From Dioscorea cayenensis subsp. rotundata (taxonomy: Eukaryota > Streptophyta > Magnoliopsida > Dioscoreales > Dioscoreaceae), in assembly GCF_009730915.1 (NCBI RefSeq), contig NC_052477.1, forward strand, positions 558,001 through 622,000: DNA of 64,000 nucleotides, in the 5' to 3' direction. Position 1 is the stretch's first letter; each line of letters starts with the position of its first letter. A program made the translations under genes and the position numbers. Positions 54,660-64,000 of the stretch are shown in pieces. A model generated the notes under the pieces. That model did not search any database and was not told the DNA's origin. It worked only from the letters and a program-made list of their open reading frames with translations.

Positions 54660-56650
54660 ATGAACAGAGAAATAACTACTAGGTAGGATACAAACAAAAA
54701 CAAACAACTGTATTTTGATAAATAGCTGTGTTGGCATTAATCGCAATCTGCCGGTCGAAATAATGTTCAAGATTCATCACGGCTTTATGGGAAGCTTCTA
54801 ATGCTTGAAGAAATTTGCGGACCAATGATTCACGCTTTTGCAATTGTTGGAATTGGTCTAGCGTCATAGAATCATTTGGCTCATCTACTTCAAACATTTC
54901 ATCATCATTTTTATTATCATTCGGATCATATGTGCTACTCATATCATGATCATCCTCCTCAGAATTTTGGCGAGGAGCATGGAGGGCTATAGAGACCTTC
55001 TCAACTATTATTGCATGGGCATTATGAGAGCCAGCATTAGTCGGGTTCATAGTGGTCGAGTTGGAAGTCAATAAGATAGGGGAAGGAGATTTTGAATGGC
55101 TACTTTCCCTTATCTTTTGCTTTGTAAGGGGCGCAAGGAACGAGATTTCAAAAGGATAAGAAACCCTAGTATTAGGGTTATTTGGAGACTTGGGGTTGAC
55201 ACTACCAAGAGATCCATTAAAGGAATTTTTGGTTCATTGGATTAGAAGGAGAGACAAAAGGTTTAGACAAAAGGTTTAGAGTCGTTGGATTAGTGGGGTA
55301 TATAGGATTAGATTTCTCAATAGGCAAATATTGGGGAATAATGGAAGGGGTCTTTTCAATTGTTTCCATAATAGAGTGTTAGGGCATGGTAAACGAAGCG
55401 ACTTTCACTCCCTCATCCCCTCTTTTCTCCATGTGTTATATTATTAGCTGCATTGGGGGTCATGTTTTCTTTAAAGATCTCATCCGGCTGCCCACCTGCG
55501 CTCACGAGCAAAGCATGTGAGGGTGGCCCTCCAATTCCTTCGTGACCACGATCTCAGACTCACCGGCAACATCCACGACCCGCATTTGATTTTAGAGAGG
55601 TCCATCATTATATCCATCGCCCCCTGTGAGTTCGAGATCGAACCATCCTCTGCAACCTTGTTGGACCCAAATGACTCATGAGAAACCCTAGCCTCCAACA
55701 TGCGCTGACCACCGAGGTTAGCCTGCAGAGTGGAGGGGGATCCCGTGTGAACATCCGGTTGATGATGGTTATATGAGTTTGTTCCATATCCAACAAGCCC
55801 ACACAAAAGTAACAGAAAATTATGAGCTTCTTATAAAGAAAAACAACAAAGATGTGATGATTTTCATCTCTAACCCATAATCCCCTTTTGAAGGTTTGAC
55901 CAAATCTATTTCATCACACACACGACCAAATTTTGAGCGAGCTAAGGAAGTAGTGTAATCATCCATCTTAAGCAATCATCCAGAATGAACAGTGATGGTT
56001 TCAAGGAATTTCCCATCCCATAAATCCACCGAGAGGTTGTGAAGTTTGATCCAAATGGCCTTTGTGGAAAACTTTGTAAAAGCTAGTTCAAAGAAAGGGT
56101 GCCATGGGGTTAACTACTAAATGATTCCGTTAGTGCCCAAGGACCATCGAACAATATCTTTTCCATGACTTTATAGGTATTACAATAAATTATGAGAAAG
56201 CTAATTGGAAGGTCGGGAATATAAACGACACCAAAATCGCTCCATTTGTCTTGAAGAATCATCTTTACTTGGTCAAAAGGGGGGATTTCCCGAAAAAATT
56301 TACCATACAAAGAATTTTGGAAGTCCATCTTAGCTCAAGAATTGGCATCAACATCCGTAAAACAGCATTTGTGGTGTTTTCCTTAAGCTTTGATGGAACA
56401 TGACCATCAAGAAAGAGGGATGGATTTACCCATCAATGAACCACTGAGGCTATCTCTGCCCAGGAAGAGAAAGGGATCGGTTCCCCACTTACCATAGCAA
56501 GCAAAGGAGAAGGAGAACAAATGACAAGAGAAAAAGAGCAAGCGAGAACGAATGACAAGAGAAGAACTCCAATATTTTAAGTAACAATCTTGCAAGCTAC
56601 CAAACTTTGGATGTGTTTCTCCTTTAGTACCTAGTCTACATCCAATCATG
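54660..56650 (-). pseudogene. Decayed LINE-type ORF1 (DUF4283 / zinc-knuckle) relic
   Basis: Minus strand. 56328-56110 reads GKFFREIPPFDQVKMILQDK, WSDFGVVYIPDLPISFLIIY and ILFDGPWAL, the DUF4283 core common in plant LINE ORF1 proteins. After a stop it continues in other frames: LTPWHPFFELAFTKFSTKAI (near 56100-56040), SLARSKFGRV (near 55930), and FCYFCGLVGYGTNSY (near 55800), which corresponds to the zinc-knuckle segment. 55806-55480 and the acidic 55071-54679 frame (HAPRQNSEEDDHDMSSTYDP) may be the variable C-terminal part. At least two stops or frameshifts break it, and no endonuclease or reverse transcriptase follows. It is an inactive copy. Confidence 0.7.
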
Positions 56651-56659
56651 GTTAGTTAG

Positions 56660-57110
56660 TTTGTTAATAATACTTTTAAAATGACTAGAAACATTATCAC
56701 CCCCTTTAATGCATATCTCTTATATCTTTTTTACCTTTCCCTTGATGTTTGAAATCTAATATTGGAACTTGGGTTTTTTTCTTCAAGATACACCTTCACA
56801 AAGTAGCAATCATGTTGTCAAATGCTAACAAGATGATAAACAACCTGTAAGTTAAAAAAAATACGACTCTTTACTCAAGTATATTAATATAAAATATATA
56901 AGCAACATAACTCATGATTTATGATTACATCTTAGGAGTATAGATTTATCAAGATGGTTAATGAAATGTATAAAGCAGTTAGTTTGCTAACAATGCTATT
57001 AAAATGGCTGAAAATATTATGACCATAATCAATGGCATCACCTTTAGCATCTTCTTTACCATCCCTTGGCCTTTAGTACCCAATCTTGCAACATGAGCTA
57101 TTTTTTTTTA
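56660..57110. repeat. Diverged repeat units (right group)
   Basis: Two further copies of the 54260-54560 theme: about 56660-56900 (ACTAGAAACATTATCACC, AGCAATCATGTTGTCAAATGCT) and about 56905-57065 (CATCTTAGGAGTATAG, AACAATGCTATTAAAATGG, GCATCTTCTTTACCATC). Confidence 0.6.
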
Positions 57111-58020
57111 AAAATACTCTCATAAAATACCGATGAGATGATAAAGTCTTTTTTCTTTATTGTGTTTGTTGTTTGTCTTCCCACTCCTCGTGGTTATTTT
57201 TATTGAGCTTCGGCTCTTGTTATTTTTATGAAATTTTTTTATACTTATTTTTTTTATAATAAATATGATTTATATATATTTTTTAAAAGTCTGCAATTAA
57301 AAAAAAAATCAACAGCATAAGTGTTTTGCTTTGTTTTTTTTATTTTGTTAGGTTCTGATTTTTAAGTTGTCATAATATATTAAAAAAATCATAAATTATC
57401 TTGATTAATTCACAATTTTTTTTTCTAAATTGGATCACTTACTTTAAAAAAAATTATTTTTATTATTTAAAAAATACAGAATTATATCAGTTAATGCTTG
57501 CCAAATTTCATACTTACATTTGTTTTGGCATTTTACAAAAATAATTGTTTTAGCTCGACAAAAGCATTGGTTAAGTATTGAAATCTGGTTATTTTTTATA
57601 AAATAAATCATTAAAAATAACATAATACTATTAATTTGTGTATTAAATTGGTTCAAATTCAAACACTGTTAAAAATATAAGTTACTCTTTGAAAACCCAA
57701 ATTAAAATAAGAAATGAATAAGGTTGCAAGTGAGGACTCTGATTTGAAAAACAACTATATATGATTTTTTTAAAAAAAGTGAATAAATTTTTAAGTTGTT
57801 TGGTTGGAACACCTTGGAAATTACACTTTAAGATATTTACTTATATAAACAAAACATATTATCAAAATTTTAAAGAATAACAATACTAAAAATTATTATT
57901 TTATAAATTAAAAAAAAAATAATTTTAAGATTAATTTTGAAGAATTTTTATGAAAATAAACTCTGTTGTCGTGATCCACCATCAATCAATGCACGAATCG
58001 TAAAGCATTACGTGTCGCGT
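57111..58020. other. AT-rich intergenic
   Basis: Poly-A/T rich with no recognised gene. Composition changes to GC-rich at about 57960-58170, the likely promoter and 5' UTR of the Agenet gene. Confidence 0.5.
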
Positions 58021-58170
58021 ATCGGAAGGGCAAGCGAGACTTTTAATGCAAACCTAACAAACACTCCCCTCCACTGCGACCTCTGAACACCACTTCCCAT
58101 CATTTCCCGCCAAAAAAGGAAACCCTCGTCCTCACCAAACCCTAGCTCGTCGGAGACGAGGTCTCCGGCG

Positions 58171-61100
58171 ATGGCGGTGCCGGCGCAGACGCCGTTCAAA
58201 ACGGGAGATGAGGTGGAAGTCAGCAGCGACGAGGATGGCTTCCGTGGCGCGTGGTATGAGGCCTGCGTCGCTCGTTTCATGCCTAAGCTCTCTCGCTACA
58301 CCATCGACTACAGTACTATCGTCGTCGACGCTCAGGACTGCCGTCCCCTCCGCGAGACCGTGCCTGCTTCCCACGTTCGGCCCAGGCCACCACGCCTCCG
58401 GTCCCCGCGAGGCCAGCGGTTGGCGATCCACCAGCCCGTCGATGCATACCACAACGATGGCTGGTGGACTGGTGTTCTCTCTGATATACAAGGGGACAAG
58501 TACACTGTCTGCTTTCCGATCACTCGAGAGACAATCGTGTTCCGTGCGCCGGAGGTCAGGGCTCATCTCGAGTGGATTAATGGCCGATGGGTCGTCCCAG
58601 ATCCGAAGGTATTACTCTTTTTTTGGACTGATTTTCTTCACGATGAATTGGATTGGTACTTTTTGTTTGGATTATTTAATGGTTGAAACTTCTTGTTGAG
58701 ATTTTTCTTTTTAGTGTGATTTAGTCTGAGATTATGCCCCCCTTTTAAGTTTATATATACGTGTCGTTGATGATCTTCATTTGCCTTGTTAGTAGAAGTA
58801 CATTGCCCCGAGGTTTTTTATTTTTTAACTTGGTTGATATCTCCATAGGTTTTGACTATGTTTATTGGTAACTTTGCTGTGTTTCCTGTGCTGAATTCTG
58901 ATTTATTTTTGTGATTCCATTTTGATATGGAATTTTGTCAGACATATGGAGCTTTGGTGTGAATTTGATAAACTGCCTGATGTTTCTTGATGGAACTTTC
59001 TTTTCTTCTCTAAAATTTTCGTTTTGGTTGGGGTTACATTGATTATAATGAGTTTAATTAGCTGTATTTGTGCTTCCCGTTCTATCTTTTACATTTATCT
59101 GTTTGCATCGGATCCTAGTTTTTAACATATGCCTGAGTTTGAAGTAAATTCTATTCATATGGATTTTAAGATTCAGTGTAATTTTTTTCCCAATTGCTTT
59201 ACGCCTTTTGTCTCTATTTTGTTTAATGATTTAGGAATCATTTACCTGTTAGTACAGGTTTTGTATGGACTTCCACTGATATCTTGGTTGTCATTATGTT
59301 GCTTCTAAATTTGATTTGTTTTTTTATGAGCTTTTATTCCATGTCATGCTTTATTTTCAAATTTTACTGTTTTGGGTTTAGACAAATGATTTACCAGACT
59401 ATTGATTTTGTTGAGATGTCCAAAAACTGAAGGTCTACTTGGTTTTTTATGCCTCAAATATATAGTTGGCTTGCGCTTCTTGCATATGCCATTGATCATG
59501 TGTTAATTTTGCATTGCCCTTTTTTCCTCTCCAGGGAACAACTGAAGCCATGTTTCCGGTTGGAACTCAAGTAGAAGTTGCTCGAATTGAACAAAATATA
59601 CCTGTGGCTTGGTTCCCTGCGATCATTGTCAAGACAATCTGGAATAGTTATTTTCAGCTAGAATATTATGCTAAAGAACTGCAGAGAGAGATTGTTGGTT
59701 CTCAGCACATCAGGCCTCCACCTCCCCAAACATTGGACATTAAAGATTTTTGCAAATTTGATGAGGTTGAAGCTTTTTATTGCAATGGCTGGTGGTCAGG
59801 GGTGATATCTCTGATTGGTGATGGACCTGTTTATCATGTCAAGTCCAAGCACTGGGTAGAGGATATAAAATTTAGTCGTACAGAATTGAGGCTTCGCTAT
59901 GATTGGGTTGATGGGCGATGGTTACGACTGACAAGGGTAAGAAATCCCTCAATCACATGAAATCTTATAGTTTCATTGTAGCCTTCTCATCTTTTTTAAA
60001 TGCTCATGGCTTGGCTTTGTAATTAAAGATCTCTGTTTTTCTTTTTTTGGTGCAGTCATATGCGACTGCAGCCTTTTGAGAGTCACAAGGACTTGTTATT
60101 TTTATGTAAATTTTGTTACTATTTTTTGCTTTGGTATCAAATATTCCGCCTGAAGATTTTGTGCCTGCCACTTTTGGATCATTTAGGATGATGTCGGTTA
60201 GATGTTAAAGACTCGCAAAAGCAATGAAGTAATTGTAAAATATTGAATCATTATTTCTTATTTCTATAATTCTTTATGTTTCTCAGGGGAGTTTACAATT
60301 ATATTTGGAAGTTTATCCTTGCATTATCAGCCCCTTTTAATTGATAATGAGCTTATCATTATGTGAATGTTCATAACTTAGTAAAATCCCCAGTGGTCTA
60401 GCAGCCACGTGTCCTTCGTGGACTGATATAATATGGTACTTCAAATGTTGTCATCCATAATTGATTACTTGATTAGTTTCTTTTTTTTTCTTTATCTTGG
60501 TATGCACTCGAGAATATTAACTTGGGATTAAACCTATGAATGCTGCGCAATTTACTAGATATATGTGGGAATCAAGATAAAGCCCATTTGGTAGTTTCCT
60601 AGAAAAAGCATCAGGGTGATGCTTCTAATTTCTGCAGTACATTGTAAAGGACATAATGTAATTTCCTACCAGGCTCTTCTAGAAGAAACCAATATGTAAG
60701 CTTTGGAGTTCATTGAGTTTTCTGAGGCTACCACATTTGTCCGTTCATGGACTCTACAATATCTATGGCTACACTGATTGATCCACAACTTAATGTGGAT
60801 GGCTTTATGTTATAACTCTTTGGCTTTTCTTATTATTTCCCTCTGTTACCCTCTATTACAGAGAATGAAAACCACGGAGCTTAGAGAAGGAATGTTGGCG
60901 GAGGTCAGCAGTGATGATGAAGGTTTCCGTGGGGCGTGGTTTACTGCAACTATACTCGAATTGATAGGCAGGAACAAGTTCCTTGTGGAGTATAAAGACT
61001 TGAAAACAGATGACGAAACTGAGTTTTTGAAGGAAATTGTGGAATCTCTGCACATTAGACCCACTCCTCCAGAAACCCCGGTGCCTGAGAAGTTCAACTT

Positions 61101-61281
61101 GCTTGAAGAAGTTGATGCCTTCCATAATGATGGGTGGTGGGTAGGAGTTATTTCGAAGGTTCTTGGAGGTTCAAAGTACATGGTTTACTTCAGACCTTTT
61201 AAGGAGGAGCTGGAATTTGAGCAAAAGGAGCTGAGGCTTCACTATGACTGGATAGATGGAAGATGGCTAAGAGCTTCACAG
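58171..61281 (+). CDS. Agenet (plant Tudor-like) protein, three exons each with an Agenet pair
   Basis: Exons 58171-58608 (146 aa), 59535-59936 (134 aa) and 60862-61281 (140 aa), all phase 0. Each encodes the same module: an Agenet repeat with (F/L)..G..VEVSSDEDGFRGAWYEA, a HIRP/HVRP-x-PP linker, then a second Agenet with VDA(F/Y)HNDGWW(T/V)GV, ending L(R/E)..(Y/E)W(I/V)(D/N)GRW. That makes six Agenet domains. Agenet is a Tudor-family fold that in plants binds modified histone tails or partner proteins, as in DUF724 and EMSY-like proteins. Exons 1 and 3 are the more alike (SSDEDGFRGAW versus SSDDEGFRGAW). The 3' end is uncertain. The reading continues after the CAG|GT donor at 61282; a small final exon at 62518 (ALGL then stop) is possible, giving ~424 aa. 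Confidence 0.88.
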
Positions 61282-62517
61282 GTATAGACTACTGCTAGCT
61301 GGTTGTCTTAGGCAGTTATTTTCATTTCATACTTTTGTATTACCTTTTAGTATTTGATGCCCTGAATAGGTAGTAGCGTGTATAAAGATTATCTCCTTTC
61401 TTTGCTTTATGGCAGTTGCTTGGTTGTATATATTTAATTACTTGAACATGAGCCTTCAATTGTTGGTATTCATTCGCTATTTCCTGTCTATGAAAGTTTC
61501 CAGAAAGAGAATGTCAGCTGAGACTGCTAGGAAAAAGGACTTAGTCAATGTCTACCACTGTCTGCCTTTCTAACTAATCAGTGCTTGGCTCTTGTCTATT
61601 GTCAACAACCAACATTTATCTTGCTACAGTAGTATCGTTCACACAATTATCAATGTTATGAGATCACAAACATGGTAGATCAACATAGTAATGGTACACC
61701 AAAGTCCATTGCAGAATCTGTATGTGTACAAAATAAAAATAGATTCACCAGGCTTAGCTTTATCTGCTTCACTATTTGCTTTAAGGATTTTCACCTTTCC
61801 TCTCCTGTGTTCGGGCTCTTGGCCTAAGATTGATCTCTTGATTGTGAAGGCTAAGTTTTGATCTTGGAGTTGGTTAGATAATATGTATTTGTCCCTCATT
61901 CTAGTGCTTCCTTGATTAGGTGATATATTGTATAGCTACCAGAGGCAATCCAAATGTGGCAATTGTCTCTTGAGTGTCACTTAAGACCCCTACCTAAAAA
62001 AGTGTGCTTAATGCTCCAAGTAAAGAATCTACTTGTTCTTATATTTTCCTTTCAATATGAATTTCTTATTGGGTTCTTAAATCAGTTGTAATTTCTATCT
62101 CATTTCTTTTTACCTGCTGTCAAAAGAAGCAACTTTTTACAGTTCTTTGCATCGTGGCAGTTTCAGAAGTTCTCTTATTAATTGCTCAAGCCGACTGATT
62201 ATTGTCCAACTACACCATTTGTTTTTTGTACATGTTCTCTTAATATTCATATCACTACTTTGATACACATGGAAGCAAAAATTTAATGACATTTTTCCTG
62301 ATGATTCCATTATTAATTAGCTGGATCTTGTTTGTTTTTTGCACAATTCTGTTTTCATTCTATGTTGTGATATTGTTGAGAAATGTTCTCATGCTGGCCA
62401 TCAGACCATTGGGATAATTATGCAAAATTAACAATCTTGACAATATATTTTCCATTTGCCTAGCTTTTGCAAGTATGGTTGCACATTTCTTGTTGTTAAT
62501 GAATTTCCATTTTGCCA
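61282..62517 (+). other. Likely last intron or 3' region of the Agenet gene
   Basis: T-rich on the plus strand like the other introns of this gene. No other gene recognised; the minus ORFs here look like shadows. Confidence 0.4.
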
Positions 62518-62532
62518 GGCACTTGGATTGTA
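62518..62532 (+). CDS. Candidate terminal mini-exon of the Agenet gene
   Basis: TTTCCATTTTGCCAG|GCACTTGGATTGTAG gives four residues and a stop in the required phase 0. The intron would be 1236 bp. An alternative acceptor near 61414 would give LLGCIYLIT and a stop. RNA evidence is needed to choose. Confidence 0.3.
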
Positions 62533-63042
62533 GATGTGGGACTTGCATGTGTTTGTGTTTGTGTATCTGGTCACAACAGGAGTTGTTTGGTCAATCGCAG
62601 TGATATTCACCAACCAAAGGGATGATAAAATGTAACAAGTTTCAACAGTGTGAGATCTGTAAACATTTTCCATCCGTTTTTGTATAACGGACCAGTGCAT
62701 GACCATAAATGAACATGTTTGGTTGTAATTAATGATTAGAATTTCATCCAGTAGATCATACTAGCACCCTATTTTAATCCTTTGACTTTTAACCAAATTG
62801 AGATATATCTCTGGCTAATGGTTTCAAACTGATACACTAGTGTCATAGATCTTAACTTCCCAGGATGCAGGTTTTGAAAGCCAAAGACAGTGGAGAAACC
62901 AACAAAGTTCAACTTAGGAAAGCATGACATGTAACAAAGTATGAGATGAAATTCTACTGCTAATAGTACCGGAAGAACAAGTAATCAACCATGACGCCGA
63001 CCAGATAGCAATGGCTTCATCATCTATTTTATGTCTAACCAT
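62533..63042. other. Convergent intergenic region
   Basis: Between the Agenet (+) and DUF538 (-) genes. Both 3' UTRs should lie here; nothing else seen. Confidence 0.5.
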
Positions 63043-63483
63043 TCAATTTTGCTCCTTCTTCAGGTCCTCCTCGAGCTCAAAGGCCACCCTCGGGAAAGTC
63101 CTAAACAGGCCAGCCGGGGTCTTGAATGTCATCTTTGGTGAGTCGTCGCCAGTGATCTCACTAATAGTGATCCAAATCAAGAGTTCCTTAGCCTTAACTC
63201 CAGTAAGGTTCTTGATCTTATTTTTCTCTACATAGGCAGTGATCTCAGTTGCATAAGATACCAGTTTTCCTATCTTTTCATAGTAGTGTTCTATCTTCTT
63301 CTTTTGTTTGAGCCACACAAAGCCAGTCTCTTCAACATAACCACACTCTATGATGTCCTTCAATGGCAGGAGCCCTCTTGGCAGGCCTACTTCTTGAAGC
63401 AGGAACTTGGACTTTACCTGGCATATCTCATCTCCTAGGTAAACCTCTGCCTTGGCTTTCAGCTCTTCTGTGATAATTGTCAT
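63043..63483 (-). CDS. DUF538 domain protein, 146 aa, intronless
   Basis: The ATG at 63481-63483 opens a complete frame to TGA at 63043-63045. The DUF538 core is clear: LLQEVGLPRGLLPLKDIIEC, GYVEETGFVWLKQKKKIEHY, VSYATEITAYVEKNKIKNLT, GVKAKELLIWITISEITGDD, followed by a short acidic/basic tail (FELEEDLKKEQN). DUF538 proteins occur only in land plants and have no settled biochemical function; a structural likeness to bactericidal/permeability-increasing proteins and stress induction have been suggested. There is no signal peptide, so it belongs to the cytosolic subgroup. Length is typical. Confidence 0.93.
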   Translation of the reverse strand: MTIITEELKAKAEVYLGDEICQVKSKFLLQEVGLPRGLLPLKDIIECGYVEETGFVWLKQKKKIEHYYEKIGKLVSYATEITAYVEKNKIKNLTGVKAKELLIWITISEITGDDSPKMTFKTPAGLFRTFPRVAFELEEDLKKEQN

Positions 63484-63560
63484 ATTTTTCTCTCTATCTA
63501 TGTTTCTCTCACTAAAACAGAAGTCTTTAGATTTGCAAATGAGAGCATGCCAATGTGAAC

Positions 63561-63567
63561 ATTTATA
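63561..63567 (-). promoter_or_regulatory. TATA box of the DUF538 gene
   Basis: The minus strand TCCTATAAATGTTC lies about 80 bases upstream of the ATG, a typical plant distance. Confidence 0.6.
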
Positions 63568-63569
63568 GG

Positions 63570-64000
63570 AAGGGAGTTATTTCTTTGCCCCTTGGCTTAG
63601 ATAGATTTGCTAGTATGCCCCTTAAATTGGAGAGGACAAAGGGTAGTTAGCTAGTCATGTGACTCTGCTGCCAATTAAAGCTTTAATTTAATGCTCATGT
63701 TCTGAAAGAAGTATCGAAAGGTGGAAATAAATAAACTTTATTAGATATTGGTAGTGTGTGGCACTCAGGAATAATCAAAGTTTTATAATGATCCCGATCA
63801 AAGTTTTACTCTCACCGTTTTTTTCTTGTCACATTTTGATTTTTTTTTAATTTCTTTTTATTCATTCATAAAGAAATTTTGTGTAACATTAAATAATATT
63901 TTTTCAAATTTATCTTTTAATTTGATATAATTGTATAATTTTCAATAAATCACAATCAATTAAGCATTAAACCATATACTCCACTTAGTGGAGTTTTAAA
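63570..64000. other. Upstream region of the DUF538 gene
   Basis: AT-rich promoter-side sequence to the window edge; no further gene recognised. Confidence 0.4.

Noticed and set aside
58132..58566. Minus and +2 frames over Agenet exon 1
   Set aside because: Shadows in GC-rich coding DNA; the plus frame at 58171 has the conserved domains.

Overview
The window is nuclear DNA of a flowering plant. The genes have many short GT-AG introns, and their products are plant-specific: class III peroxidase, a phragmoplast kinesin, a PLS-class PPR protein, type 3 metallothionein, Agenet and DUF538 proteins, and a TAS3 locus. Intergenic DNA is AT-rich and loaded with transposon debris. I cannot fix the species from sequence alone. 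A non-grass monocot is possible, but that is only a guess. A run of exactly 1000 N (31321-32320) is a scaffold gap, and some other parts look like imperfect long-read consensus.

Layout. 1-1154 (-): 5' part of a DPP6/TolB-like beta-propeller gene with an apparent frameshift. 2044-3098 (-): two-exon class III peroxidase. 5467-14695 (+): 31-exon KIN-12 (POK-like) kinesin. 14.7-18.1 kb: foldback element, unrecognised exon-like pieces and a hAT-type non-autonomous element with a clean 8-bp target-site duplication. 18154-25312 (-): Ty3/gypsy-type element with two ~2.8-kb LTRs and only ~1.6 kb between them. 25.3-28 kb: relic of a plant-mobile-domain-like protein. 28-31 kb: AT-rich DNA, a 150-bp tandem duplication and a cluster of CATGCA motifs. 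Then come the gap and a compositionally foreign ~0.9-kb island.

34.1-34.85 kb (-): a TAS3 trans-acting siRNA gene with two tandem tasiR-ARF units between two miR390 sites. The upstream one is centrally mismatched and the downstream one is cleavable. 35.68-36.24 kb: a ~170-bp tandem repeat whose units carry TTAGGG runs and their inverse. 39344-41236 (+): PPR gene matching the PGN/At1g56570 type. 41587-41901 (-): two-exon type 3 metallothionein. 43373-52096 (-): complete 21-exon NSF gene encoding 744 aa, whose first intron has AT-AC U12-type signals. 52.1-58 kb: retrotransposon remnants, including a decayed DUF4283 LINE-type ORF1, and diverged repeats. 58171-61281 or beyond (+): Agenet gene made of three phase-0 exons, each carrying an Agenet pair. 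63043-63483 (-): intronless DUF538 gene.

The genes do not form a functional cluster; this is an ordinary gene-and-transposon mosaic. The items most worth a second look are the TAS3 locus, the U12 intron in NSF, the modular Agenet gene, the TTAGGG-bearing tandem repeat and the broken DPP6-like gene. Exon coordinates are my own splice-site readings, checked by frame continuity and family similarity; no alignment was run.
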